Shown here piece by piece: positions 12,201 through 27,200 of a stretch of DNA of 40,685 bases. Under the pieces are notes generated by a model. That model saw nothing but the letters and a program-made list of their open reading frames with translations. It was not told where the DNA came from and did no database searches. This stretch comes from Phoronis australis (lineage: Eukaryota; Phoronida; Phoronidae), in NCBI GenBank assembly GCA_002633005.1, contig NMRA01000495.1, positions 1-40,685 on the forward strand, read 5' to 3'. The position numbers were made by a program, and so were the translations under genes. Position 1 is the stretch's first letter. The number at the start of each line of letters is the position of its first letter.

Positions 12201-15200
12201 CAAGACACATACCCTCAGTATATTCCCGAGCTAACCGTAGAATGAAAAGTGAAGAGAACAATGTAAGTAACAGAAGGCTAGATATGACAACGAGGCTGTA
12301 TTCATTAGAAGCACCAAGCTACTACCACCACTAAGGTATAAGCTAAGAGCTAAGGGAAGCATGCAATGCTATGTCTCCAGCACTGGGGAGTATTCAAAGA
12401 GGCACTAAGTCAGTGCAGCAAAGCCCATGGCCTTTCAGTTTTCCACGCCTGTTTTCAAGTAATTGTTGTATTGAGCGCAATACCGTTAGGTTAAAAATGG
12501 CTCGGAACTTCAATGAAAGATACAATAAGACTGAAGTGGTTTATTAAGGCCAAAATAACACCTATAGGCTCCATAGAATACTAAGAAGTGCTAACTTGCC
12601 TTTATTTCACGGCTTGATTTTTGTGAGGAGCACAAAATTTCAATCACAACATTCGACACCCACCAATGTGTGAAACAAGATTCCCAAGGTAATAGCCATG
12701 ACATTACTTGAGAAAGTTCTCAATATAGCTTAATTGTAGCTTTCTTTGAACTAAATACGTTTATAGTGAAGTTTTGATATGAGAAATAACTCTCAATTGA
12801 CTATGAAAGTAGACTACTAGGGGGATGGCTAATCTATAATGGGTATTCCTCCACCAGAAGCATAGGCAAACTTGGTAAGAAGTTACTAAAATTGATTCAA
12901 ATTTTGAGCTGGGAAGGTCACAGAATATTTTAATTTTGTCAAGTAATTTACTATTAAGTCAGCTGTCCATACAGAAATCTCATCAAAGCAAAACGACTCC
13001 TATGAATATTTTTCATCTTGTTAATTCCTAAAACAAAATTTGGAGAAATATACTAACTTTTAAAAATTCAAACTTATCTTTCCGTTGCTGAATTTGTATT
13101 ACCTAAAATGAAGTCAACCACTGTGACAGTGAAAGGCAGACAATTGTACATTTCATCATGCACCAAACGTATAAAGAATTAAACCTCACCTGTTTGAGTA
13201 GAATGTGATGACTGAGGTGTTGCGTGAGAATCCTTAATCTGCATGATCACCGTGGAGCGACCATCAACACCAGCACCACCTGGCGGCGATCTCTGAGACT
13301 GCACTTTATCAAAATTTTTATTATAGTCATAAGTATTCGGTTGCGAGTACCGACCGGGCTGCATCCCCGGGTAACCGGTCTCAGTACCGGGATATTGTCC
13401 GTTCGGCCCCACCGGACCATTTGGATACTGTCCAGCCCCGGGATACGGTCCGGTCCCGGGGTAGTTGGTGCCTGGGTGGGGGCGTGCCCTCCATGGCCCG
13501 TCTGAGTAGCTACTCAGGCCGCGAGGAGACTCATGCGCCAAAGCTTTTACATCAGCTGTGGCTTCAAGTAGGAAAATCTCAGGCTGGTATGCCTACAAAC
13601 AGCACAGAACATGAACAGTACATTACGAAAATCTCAGGCTGGTATGCCTACAAACAGCACAGAACATGAAGAGTACATTATGGAAATCCACACAAGGTAC
13701 ACGTTTTCAACATAAAACACAAAAACGTGAATTTGAAGAAAAACGGAATGGTGAGTTCTGAAGACAAATATCAGCAGATCTCACCAAACACAAAGGGACT
13801 ATTTTTCCGTGAGATGCTTTATCCACAAATATCTACACAGAATCAATAACTAAACATACCAATTTTTGTATTTAAGAGATATACAAATTATTGCCACTAT
13901 ATACAACTAAGGTTTAAAACAAAAAAAAACAATACTGTAAATCTTCTAATAAAAGCCAGGGACTTTTTTACTTTCACATACTGTAAACATTGGATTAATA
14001 CCCAGGGTGGTTAACTTGACAAACCCAAAAATTCAGGGGTAGGTGGTTAACTAGACATATGTGCGTAAATTGAAAATCCCCTAAAGTTGCGAATGAGAGG
14101 TTAAGCGAACATGGGCATTAACCCGAACGTTTACGATATGTTCCAAACTCAGTTTCTATAAGAGACCAGCATTTACGAATTACTTAAAGTCAAAACTACG
14201 ATGGCAAACAGAAAAAAAACGCTTTTGTCAATCGCTCATTCCCAAGGTTGTGTCTGATTACTGCAGAATCTCTTTCAAAAATTCATATTATCAATTATTG
14301 GAGACTCGGCTTCTATTGGACATCAGCTTCTAATTCGGACACCTGGTGCTTCAGCATACCAAATCCGTATTTGAAAGCCGGGCTCTATTACAAGTTTTAT
14401 GGTATTTCAATTTTATACTTACATGTGGAGGAAGAAAGTGTTTCACTTTTAACGTCAACTCTTGCTGTGCCTTCACCTACAAATAATAGTGAAAAGTACA
14501 GCAGGAGGGCAACATGTAATCGCAATCATAACCTCTGTTCAAAGTAAAAACAAACTGTTACGCAACCACTCAATATCACTGCAAATTTCAAAAGGTGTTA
14601 TTTTCCCTTTTTAGAAAAATTAATGCAGTGCTAACATTCAGGAAAAAACATTCCACTTACTTTTAAAAGTGAAAATGCCCCCTGTTCTATTATGTTGAAA
14701 ACAAACAATCTTTTGAAATAAAATTTCACTGCTCTGTTGTTTAAAAAACATGTACTAGGAAAACTATCAGATAACAACAAGAACAAGTCAACTGAAAAAT
14801 TCATTTAAGAAAGTATCATTTTACCGTCTTAAACCATTAAAAGTTTTCAATAAAAATGACAACAATAATAGGGTTGTCCTCGAACAAGGAAGACTTAGTA
14901 TACTTAGCATGCAACAATCTTCACTTCCTAGAAGAAGGGCTTATCTGTCCAGGTTAATTACACAATGTGATAAGTTACCTTAAGCCTTTGCTAATGCTCA
15001 TTTAGTGTAACAGATGACAGTGTTGTTTGGAAACACAGACCCTCAGACACATGTGGGCAGCTTTGTGGGATTACAACCGTACTCACAAGTTGCGGTCAGG
15101 GTGATTGGTATATGAGAAAAAAGCATTCTCTCTCTTGCTTAGCACATTTGAAAATGTAACCAAACTGATTTCATGTTATCATCATCGGGGGTTCTCCCCC

Positions 15201-18200
15201 CTTGCAGTTACCATTACATTGTAAATAAGTCACGTACAGGGTGTGCATTAAGGTAGGGACCATCTTTGAAAAATGATGACTTTGGCAATCATCCTTTTGA
15301 GAAACAACTGTAGGATTGTCGAGCTCTATCGCAGTTTTTTAAAATTCCTAACAACCTATGTGGGCATCTGAAATCACCCTTTCAATCATGACCATTTGTG
15401 ACAAAATTGGCACCTACCACAGTGCCACGCAATACTGGCCACACTCACCCCAAGAGGCAGTAAAGGTTTTGTAGGACCTCATCAACTAGTTAGTGTATTT
15501 CGCCAAATATCTACACGAAACTATAGATTATAACTCAGTAAAAGTGTATATATTTTCTGACAGAAAGCCTGTAGAATTTTGGTGTTTGACTTTCTAACAA
15601 TCTACCATTGATTGGGTCACATGACCATATTTTTTTAGTAAAATTTAGCACCAAAGAAAGGTACATTGATAGCAAAACAATATCAAATACATGATCAAAT
15701 TTTGCTACATGTTTAAGAAGAAATCTCCAAAACGTTGTTAAAGTATCTAAGTTAGTATTTCATTTTATGCAACTTTTGATTTTCTTAATAGTTCTCTTTT
15801 TGATAGCCCCTCGTGCAAAAGCGGAACATTTCAAAAACAACACTTCGCAGCGTTGTGTACAGCACAGTAACTGAAAGTTTCGTACAAATCCGATTAGCGA
15901 TTTCTGAGATATGATGTTCCAAAGATGGCCAACATTTTTTCGGTTCCTACATGACGTGAACACATCAAAGTTTGAGTAAAAGGTATTACAGTAGAGCTGA
16001 AGCTGATCAAATCGATCACGTCGCTTTTTATAATTGTCAATCCAGGATTATAGGATTACTGAATTTGTATTCACAGCTAAGCTGACCACATGAAAAATCA
16101 TAAACTGCGGAGGCTACCATACCAAGCGTTATGCACTGGGGCTTACTATAGCTGTTCTAGAGCAATACAATGGCAAACAATAGCCTGTTACGACTGTACA
16201 AAGAAATGACCAATAAATGTCCTAAAAGTCACATTCACAATTGAAAATTCCCTCATTAGTTTTTGTCGTTAACAGTATTGTAAAACTCAAATGTAAATAT
16301 TGAACCATAAACGAACACTTTATGCCTATTGTTTCATTATACCCACAATGGACTCTTGACGATTAGGTCGGTACAGTGACCCCCTATGGAGCCGATGGGC
16401 ATAACATGTGTTTCAGGCCATGTGGCGCTACAAAGAAATAAAGTGACAAAGGAAAACTTCGGTAAAAACAAAAATTTGCAACTGTTCGAAAGTCAAAGAT
16501 GGGATGTGAGTGTGAGAAGGCAGAGTGATTGACTCCACAACGAGGGGTGAACAAAGAGTTCAAAACCAAAAAGATGCGAATATTGACAGCAAATTGGAAC
16601 CGTTTTGTATGAAATTGATGCTCTATAATTGTTTTCTGAAGGCCAATAAAAATTCAGGGGTCCACGTAGACGTCCATCATACATAATTAAATGCAAATTT
16701 GAATGCTTTTTAAAAACCATTGATTTAATAAATGCACCTAGAATGGAAAGATCGATATTTCAATACAAGAACCAGAACACTTCGAAGATTCTGTTACCCA
16801 GAATGCCATGCACTTCTACTAATTCAGTTACATTGGCACATTCATGGATGTCTACGATACATTCATTCTCACTGCAAACTTAATAGCTATAAAATCAGTG
16901 ACATTACTAATGCACAGATGGAGATCTAGATGGTTCACTAGAAAAAAATTGTAGTACAGCAATATCTCACCGGCTTTGGGTAAAAACAATTGCCAAAATT
17001 GGTCTTTTTTATTTTTCACAGGTTTCTGATGTTGTTGTGAATGGCCAGTTTCTTGAAATATTGTCCAATGGAAGCTAAGGTATACGGTAAAAATGCTCCA
17101 GATTAGGACACTGAAAAATTAATTATTTTGCCTGAGGTCGGAACTTAACCTCTGTTACATTGGTTGGGTCATACATCAAGAGCAATTAATCTCCCCAGGT
17201 CTGACTGAGTTTAACGCTAAATATGTTTTTGATCTTTTGGGGCATTTTGATGTGGGTTCATGACTTTATGCGGGCAAATCAACATCATACCCAAAAACAG
17301 CAATGTCCAGTTCTAGTGTTTGGAAACTTGATGTATTTGTAGAATTGTGGCCGTGAGACAAACAGTTGACCAATGGACAAAAAGCAACTGACCAGTCTGC
17401 CGACCCCCCCTCAACCGCCAGCTCCACCCTCCCTCTGCTCAGACAGGTGGTCTCGGCAATTGGAACAGTCTGTACACAGATTACCCTGTACAAAAACATG
17501 TTTCACAAGCTGAGACAGTAACCAAGGACTTGTCATACTATCTCTTGTTGCCCAGACAACACCTCTTCAATAGACTCTTATCTCCAGAACACATTTACAT
17601 GGTCAAACACATTACAGAACCCTGTGTAAAGAACTTAGGCTAGCCATGTTTTCTTACGTCCAAAGAGTAAACAGAGAAGTTAACAACAGAGATTCGGACA
17701 AACATCGGACAAACATCGGATAAACGGCACAGTACTACTGGTAATGAAAATTGTAGATTTTGTAAAAGAAGTATCACTTGTATGCCTAGAAAACCAAAAT
17801 TCTTCATGTACTCATGGGTAAAGCTCACTTGAATTGATTAAACAACCAATATAGTGGGCAAGTACTTGCCGATTTCCAAAGTCTGCAACACTGGCTGTTA
17901 ATGAAGGAAACCGTTATCCTTTGTTCAAGCAGGATTTCCAGCAGAGGTTTTGGAAGGACTGATAGTATAGTTGATTTTTCTCAACAAGTTTTTGTTGATG
18001 TCCACTTTCAGATGAATGCTGAATCAATGAAAAGTTCACCTTTAAGCACCTATGTTCTTTTTGTATTCAGCTTAAGACCTGGTTGTGGATATAAAGCTAT
18101 GTATAATGAGAGATTGTGCGATATGGCGATTGTTTCAATTAATACACAACATGCCACTCTAGAATGCCAGTCTATTTTCAAATAATCGTTAACTATAACA

Positions 18201-21200
18201 GAAATTACAGTGCACTCTGAACTAATTCTCAAATTCCTCATATTTCCTGTTCTTGTGCCTTTTGATAAGCTTTCCAAGATCACCCATACTTAGAAACGAC
18301 AAGACAGAAAAATATCAATATTGTAATTCTCCACATATTATGCACAAATATAATTACCAAAATTATCATTTTCCATTGTTCAAAGGCTGATTACCTTGCT
18401 GGAAATATTGGAAACTTTACCAAATGTTGTTTTTGACATCCACACACTGCAAATTATGTTAGAAATAGACCTGTTATTTTCTCAGTATTTATATTTGAGG
18501 AGAAATTTAACGCTTGAAAAAATTACACTCTGGTTGGCCATACTGTGCTAAATAAATGAAGAATTGCCATGGACATTCTTCCTGAATTTGATTTGTGTAT
18601 TGTGGGGCAAGACCTCATACCTCAACCACTACACTTTATCAAACAGTGTGAATTAGGTAGGTACCATAACCCTAATTTTCACACTCAGTTAACATATCAC
18701 CCAGCCAGTTTCTTGAAGACAAATAAGACACTTTCAAGATAAAGGAAGTGTTATCTTCCATGATTGTCTTTGAACAGGTGTGATAATGCTGAATTCAGGA
18801 TAATTTAAAGCCAACTGCGTGACATAAATGACAAATGACTCTTCAAGGTCCAGTTTACACATGCAGAGATGACAGGGACTGAACAATAGAATTAGAGACA
18901 ACTGAACAGTAATATTAATGCCATAACGCTCAAAACCAGTGTTTACCAAAATACTGGAATACTACATCATCTTTGGTAATTTTTCACTCACTTAATTAGC
19001 ACACATTATGACTGACAAGAAAAATTCCATTTTGTCAAATATCCCCACAAAAACTAAGATTAAGAATATTTTTGTCTATTACTAGTTAGTTAGTTTTTAC
19101 TTTGTAGACATCATAAAATAAATTTTGGCAAATTTTTCTTTATATGCTAATCAGCATTAGAAAAATGGAAAAATTACAGTTTTCACGATTACTTTTGTGT
19201 GAAATAAATAGACAATTACTGTATATAAATTACTAAAGCATCAAATGAATTTGCCGCTTTTAACCTGTAAATGTTGAATTTTTAACCTAAGTGCTTTGTG
19301 GTTTAAAAACATAGTCACGCTTTTCCAATCCTTCAGAACTGTTACAAAATGAGCCAGAAAATCAAGACCAACATCAACTACATGTGCCAATCTCAAATTT
19401 TTATTTTAGGGGTTGCCCAACCCCAATAAACTCTATATCCTTTTCTTGGGTTGATGATTTCAATTTTCGATAATCTAGTAGACAATGGAAGTCAAGCCCC
19501 AAATTGGGCATAAGTGGTTTAATTTTACAGAAATTAGCAGTAGCGTGCAATTAAACCTATTAGTCCCACAGCAGCATACAAATGCTCTACAGCTGAGCCA
19601 AATCCCACGTTTAAATAGCAGAGTGTTTTATGCGTATTTAAACAATAAATACCTGTCACCAGCCAAGTTTCCGGCAGACAATGGTGAGAACTGGCAGTTT
19701 GTAATTAAGTCTCAAAATTCTGTTGTTTTGTAGCTCTGGGCAAAGCAAAACTTCAAGAAATCTATACTATCCAACAATAATTCCAAAAATCTCTTTTTCG
19801 GATATAAAACCGATAATGTCCCTTCACTTTATTTTTCATTTTATTTCGCAGCTAAATCCTAAAAAACCTTCAATTTGACAGAGGACAAAACTCGGGTAAG
19901 TCCATCAATAATGCGTAATACATTGCAAGAACACCAATATTCAGTTAAGTTCAGAGTTACAAAATTTTGTACAAACATGACAAGTGTTCACAGTACAAGC
20001 CAAAACTGTCTTATCAAATTGTTTGATAGATGTCAAGTGTAGCACCCTAGCAACAAAACACGCACGCCCAAGTCAGCATACAGGTGGACAGCAGCAAGAG
20101 TAATCTATGGTGAAAATTTCTGACAAACATTTTTCCTCTTTAAAACATTACCAATCGGCCCAGTAACACACGGTAACTACTGTTTTTGGTTTAATTCCCA
20201 TTCCACTTTTTTCACATTCACAGAGTTGACAGGAGACTGTTTTTCAAGCACAAAACAGAAGTCAAACAAAAACAAAAAACAAGCCAAAAATTATCCTAAA
20301 TAGTTCAATTACATTAGAAACTTAAACTGAAGAATAGAGTAAAGTTTTAGCAACTCATCACAAAAGCCATATGAAAGAAAAACCAAGGCGGAAGTAATGC
20401 TGAACTGATTATAAATAGTCAAGAATGGTTGGAGACACTTCAGCACAATCGATCAAACTACGCACAAAATCATTAACAATAAGATTTTAGATCAACAGAT
20501 ATACAAAAACTTTGTTGGCATTTCAATGAGTCAATCAGCTCTCTATACAGGCAACACATACCAACCACCGCAAACATCGGTGTGTTTATCAATACGGTAA
20601 AAAAAGCTTGAAATACCAATGTCTAGCATACGTAGTTGAAATCAACAAATAGCTCGTGTGAGTAAAGAATGTCCATGATTATGTTTGACAACAATTTCGT
20701 AATTGGATGCTGAATAACGTGGAATGTGTTTTTATGCTTATAGTTGAGATGCTACGCAATATATAATGTGATCCTTCTGGTAAAGGACTTAATATTAGTT
20801 TTCCAAAATACCAAAACCATGATACTAGATTTATTTGAGCTGGATTAGCAAGGGATGACCAAAGAATTAGGCATTAAAAGACACATTTGAACTTTTAAAC
20901 AACAGACAATGTGAATTCACGTTTTCTGCCTTTAGCACTTAATGCGAAAAGATTAAAAAATGATTCAACATTGAAAGCTCCATTTCAGGATTTCTTTAAT
21001 CTTGATGACAATCAATGCCCAGCAGCTTAAAATGACATCAGCGGCATCTTAAATTTCTGAGAAATACCCTAACCCTCAGTCAAGGACTGAGGATGTATAG
21101 TTTAAATTAGACATCTGCTCACAAATCTTATGCCTATGGGGAAGTACTAGACTAAANNNNNNNNNNNNGGAGCTACAAATTTGGTATACTCACTCAGAGA

Positions 21201-24200
21201 GTTGACTCGTTAAGAAGGGGCCTGTTTGTAGCGAGCTTCCATAAAGACATCCTTTCATAGGGTTCGTTGCAGGAACACTAATCTCCTGTGGCGATTATCA
21301 GACAGATGAATTTTTAACCAATGGGTTGAAACTCAGCATGACACAGTGTAAGACTTGGTGTCAAGTTGTCAGAAATGAGTGTGGTACATTACTTCAAACC
21401 AAAACGATATTTTAGAAAAATGTAACAGCATTTTTGTGATTCTGCATTTAGTGATGTTGCTGAGGCCATTGTTTAGCTATCCATGTGCCTTTCTTTTTTA
21501 CTAAATTTCACTAAAGACAAGATCACGTGACCCAATTAATAATAAATTGGTTACGACAAAAATCCAACTCTACAGGTTGTCTTCTTTCAGAAAATTTAAA
21601 TTTTTACCGACTGAGTTAAAATGTATAGTCTTGTAGATATTTGGCTAAGTACAGCAGACCTGCCAATAAGGTCCCACATTACCATACAGTCTTTATTGAT
21701 ACTAGGTCTCCTATCAGTTGAAGATGTTATGAGCAAACAGGCGTGTATTCATTCTTAGAAAATAAAAAATAACAGACACGCTGATAAGGCCTGATGCCGT
21801 GGAATAATATGAACAAATGCCACGAATAAGTGATTTTATTACTCTTCGAAAAGACTTCTATCTTCAATTATGGATGTCAAAATGGCTTGAACCACAAATG
21901 TATCATTCAATTCGATTTCACACAATTTCAAAACTTGAAAAACCTCTTGAACGAAGTCTGTATCTGTACCCTATAAAAATACCTCCAATGACCTACAATT
22001 GGATATACAGTTCAGCTAGGTAACACTCTTTATTCTACCGTTTGTTATGAATGTAGCTAGGTATTGGACATCAATAGGTGACAGGTAGTGACCAAGTATA
22101 GGTGTGCTAGGTTATCAGATCATTAATATCCCAATCGCTGGTATTTTGGATAAGATTTCAGGCACAAGACTATACCCCCAAGATACCACGCAAAGTATAC
22201 ATGCCAGGTTTAATCTCAGACTGCTGTAGTAAATCACACTGGTGTTACAGACTCGGGGCTCAGCCAGAGGTAGATGGGTACAAGATGTACTAGTATAAGG
22301 TAATCCTTCCAAAAATGATTGCCTATTTTCAAAGGCTGATGATATTGCACTTTTGTAGAAATTTCAGTACAGAATTACCAAATATTGATTCATGACATCT
22401 ACACAGTGGAAACCAAAACCTTCTATTTTGTTGAGAATTTTGATAAAATAAAATTTTACAAAGTATCCGCCATATAGTGACTGTGTGTTAAATAGGTTAA
22501 GACTTATAGTAAGTAAAATCTAGGATTGACTAAGCAAATCAAGCTGAACTTCGCATAAAATCTTGTAAAATACCATCACTTAGGACACCTTTTGGAGAGC
22601 TATTGAACTTAAATTCTTCAATTTTTAATAAAATGAAGTAGCACGTCCAAAATGAAGATTTGCCATTTTCAATCTCAGCACCCAGTAGCTACCAGCACAC
22701 AAACTGTAGTGGGTAGTCACAACAATGTTAGGAGCTCTCGAAAACGAAGAGCAGACGACATTGTTGTACAAAATTGGTACTGAACTTACAACACAGATCT
22801 CAACCAAACTGAACACTTGACACCATCTTCAAGATAAACTTGATTGTAAGGGGTGTTAAAAGGGTTAGTGCCAATTCCATGTATTTTGAAACCCCACAAA
22901 TATTTCAGGAAAAAATACACGGATTAATTCCACAAACGGGATTACGGTAATCCCCAAAGGATTCATGACTACCGGACAGTTAGGTTGCCCCTATTGGCAG
23001 ACACTGTTACAAAGTCTGTGCTGAGTGAATACAAGGCATACGCCAGCACCAGAGGTTTTGCGATGCAGATTATTATCGGAATTCAAACTGAAAGAAAAAA
23101 ATATGTCGGTCATGAATAATTTTCCCCTATTAATCCAGCGAAATTTGGTGGAACTCAGAATCCCAGTAAAAATCGTGTCCAGTCCCACTGCAAAAAAGGC
23201 TTGTAAAATTTGATTGAAAAATCCACAGTATTATTCCTACCAATTTGTACAAAGGAACGGCACTAGAGTTCAATTATCTGTAGCACTGAGACATTAAAAT
23301 TGACAAGCAACACAATGATAGGTGTCAACATCCCTTTAGGAGACCTCAGAAACAGTGTATACAAAGTAGAATGGAGTGGCTGCAGGCTACCATAAAAGAT
23401 TACATATCCCAACTAATGCAGTTATGCAAGCGCAACTGAGACGATCACTTTTGCTTGGACATCAGCTTTTATGCTTAGCTACAGGGATCAAATTTAGCAT
23501 AAGCTAAATGGCACAATGCCCACTTGTTTTTCCAGTTTTGAACAAGAAATATTAAATGCACGTTCTAAGCTGGTTTTAAACCAATGAAAACCTTTAAACA
23601 TCTTGGATTATCAAACCAAAAACTGCTACCAAGATTAAAAATTTTAAGTTCTAAATCTGAGATGATCAGTAACATGGAACAAGACGATTGGATGCAACTT
23701 CAACGGTTCCAAAAACCAGTGACAAGTTGGCTCTGCTGTGTCATAGGTGATGTGTGGACTTACTATGTATATCTAAAACTCATCCATGTTGACCACTTGA
23801 TCACGCTTACAGTCTATCTGCGAAATTCGTTAATTATACCTTGTAAACATCCATCCTTAGAGGTTGAGCACCAATAAACAATATATATGGATGAGCCTTC
23901 TTTGAAACTACTCATAACCAGTTTCATTCATTTTGGGGGACAAATTTGCCTAACACAGGCATTTACAAAGACACTCGATAGAGTTTCAGAAGCACCTCTC
24001 AATCAGGCCAGTCACTTAACATATGGCTTATTCGATTCTTGCATATGAGTCCATGTATTTACCTGAATCTACCATTTGAGTCAATCCTCACCACACACTA
24101 AAATCTTTCTTTTAATTAAACACCCATGCTTGACTTGCATGCAAACAGCCTAGTTTTTAGTCGTCCACTTTACATTTCAAATATCACTCCCACCTGTACA

Positions 24201-27200
24201 GTTTCAACTCCAGACAAAAGCAGTTTTCAAGATCGGATAACAACCTAGGCTATTACGAAGCCCCATGATCTCTTGTTAGAACTCATAAACCAATAACCAG
24301 GTCCTCTGGTCAACAAAACAGAAATGATGTCATCATTTTAGGCTACTATGTCTCCTATTTCTTTGGAAAAAAATCATTCCAACATAACTTTTCATGAGGA
24401 ATTCAATTCCAAAAGTGAGACAGAAAAAAGTTCTAGCCCACAACGGTTTAATTTGTTTCAGCCAGTGTTTTATTGCCCTGAAGTCATCGCTAATGAGGTA
24501 ATTGCCCTGCTCTAAATTAGTGTTCCTGATTTCTAAGGATTCTGCCAACCACGATCCGACAAAGTACACAATGGCGGGGGCCCAGCTGGCTAAAAGAGGT
24601 TATGGACCAAACTTCTAATGAAGCAAGCGACTCTGGGCATTAACTGGGACATGTAAAGTAGTTGCTCCAAGCCAGTTTGCCCTCCTATATCAAAGGAGTT
24701 GTGTAAACAGTACCAACATTACTAAGGCACACTGCCATTGCAAATTCACTATACACCTTTTGTTTGACTGAAGTTTTTGTGCACACCTGGCCCTACATTA
24801 CAGAAGGATGCACAACGCTTGGGGTGGGGAGATACTCGACCATTTTTGACTGGGAGTGTACTCAAAAAAGAGAACCATTGAAAGAGGGACTGCATGAAAA
24901 ATTAACCCTTTCGTATGGAGGAAAGCTAAATTCTTAACCTATGAAGTTTGAAATAGTTAGAGATGCCACATTGTCAAAATTATGTACATCTTTTGAAAGC
25001 ATGGTTCTAAAACTAAGGTTAATCATAAAAACCTTCCAAAAATTTGTGTTGCATAAAATTGGAACTATCCCAACTCTTTTGTAAGAAGTTTTTCGTCACA
25101 AAAGACATCTTCTCGTCGGTAAGGAAATTGATTGTGAAAAGGCCACCATTCCGCCTAGCATGCCTCCTATATCTCTTCAATGGGATTACCCCCGGGACAT
25201 GGCTTAACACGAGGTTAATTTCACGTAATACAACACTTGTGTAAAAGACAAAGCTAGCTGCAGTGAAATTCGCAACACAGGAGGCACAGATTATTTACTT
25301 GTTAATTGATGGCGCATTTCACATTCAAAGCTGTACGTGACTTGTGGCTATCAGAGGAGGTCTAATCATATATTGCGTGTCTAAACAAAAGTTTCACACA
25401 ACAGACTTTCTATCCAACAATGAACAAATCTCAACCAGAACCTGACGTGTACATGAAGTTTTTCTACTTTAGAAAACAAGAGACGACCCTTTTAGTTACA
25501 AGTAGCTCAATACCAGATATACAACTGTGTAGCAGAAGACAGGCAGTAGTCATAACATATGGCATTCAGGTGACTTTGAAGTTTCTAGTACAAAACTTAG
25601 TTGCTAATCATGTAGATTTGTTAAATCAACTAATTTTAGTGTGAATTCAAATAAACAACAAATCTTACTGAGACTGATTGCACATGACAAAAATGCGGAA
25701 AACATTAAATTACTCAAAAATTATTAAGTTTACAGAAATTCATTTAATTTATTTCACACTCAAAAGAAAAAATGCACAAGGACAAGATACATTTCTTTTG
25801 CTTAGTAAACTCTTCCGTCAATGGGATCATATAATTAAATAAAATGTTCAATTAATTTTGTGACAAAAAATTGGAACAGCATGCTAGATGCGAAGTTCAC
25901 ATCGCAATAAAAATTGCTTGTCCATGCTTGTTAACGGTGAGACAGCACTTCAAAGTTAAAGTGTCACAATCCACTACAGACAGTTCAAAGACCCCATCGT
26001 TCTCTTACCTGTGTCAAACAGCGGCCAACACTTTTTAAGAAGACGTACTCGCTAGGTATGATATCAGCCCCTAGCTGGGACTCCACCTCCGCACGGAGAT
26101 CATAAATTTTCATCTCTGGTAGCACCCTGAAACAGAGTGTTTCGAGAGTTTTAAGTGGAAAACATTATATTCGATTTCTTGGCAGTAATGTCAACCTTTG
26201 TATTTATCTATACAGTATACAAGCATTCTGTTTCACAGTGTCACATTACTGTTTAAACTAAAACCTATATACCCGCTATTTTTGACAGGGTGTACTGCTG
26301 AGAAATAAGGATAAAGAACCTTTTAGAACGTGAGCGCGATAAAACCCATACTTAGATCTGTCACGATTACAAGAGACCCATTTGTAAGAAACTTTGAACT
26401 ATAAAAAGTTACCCTTTTGAACATTTTATTCTACTATAAAAGGCTTATTTATCAGACTATGAAACCTTATAAGAGTTCTGAATCAAATGTAATACTGAGA
26501 ACCATTTTGTAAAGTTTCTCACGCATAAAGAAAACTCCTTTGTACAGCATTATTTAAATAAAAGACACCCTTTGATTGAAAAAAGTATCCATCTGGGTAG
26601 TATCTACGAATACGCCACATACACTACAACCTAAAAGTTTCCAGACAAAATGACCTGGAATTCCCCGCCATGACACTTGGGTAAGAGCAAAACTCATCGT
26701 CAGAGTAATCTCCCCTGATGAACAAGAAGGAAAGGGAATTAACTGGTGGCTAAGCCATTCTGTGATTAGAATTTGCTACCCTAATGGTCATTAACAGTAG
26801 TTTTTGCTGTTAACCGAATTAGCTGTCATGACGGGAACATAGTGTTTTGTCTGATTACTTTCGTCTCGTATCGTATGTAAATCACATCACCCAGGAAAGT
26901 AAAGCAACAAAATCATCGGCAATAAAAGTTACCGTATAAATCCTTTTGAGACAGTGTCTTGTATGACAGTGTTCACGGCACTGTTCAGTTGCTTCCTCCA
27001 TAATTCGACAGGAACGAGGTAAACATGTAGATCCACCAACTGAAAAAAAAAACTCACGATTAAGCGTAAGTACAAAATAAATTATACCAGTACTGCAAAA
27101 TCTAAGTATTCAATATGGCCCACAAGTGAAATCTCATTTCATCATTTTTCCGTTCATGAGAGATGTGTAACACCATGCTTTTCCTTCTTCCAAGTTTTGT

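Larger units (their letters stand above)
14477..26008 (-). other. SPATA1 intron 3 (11.5 kb)
   Basis: The largest intron, phase 0. It contains a copy of the tRNA-like/TIR element, the inverted pair of dispersed repeats, a short tandem repeat and a 12-base gap. No nested gene or RNA gene was recognised on either strand. Confidence 0.75.
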
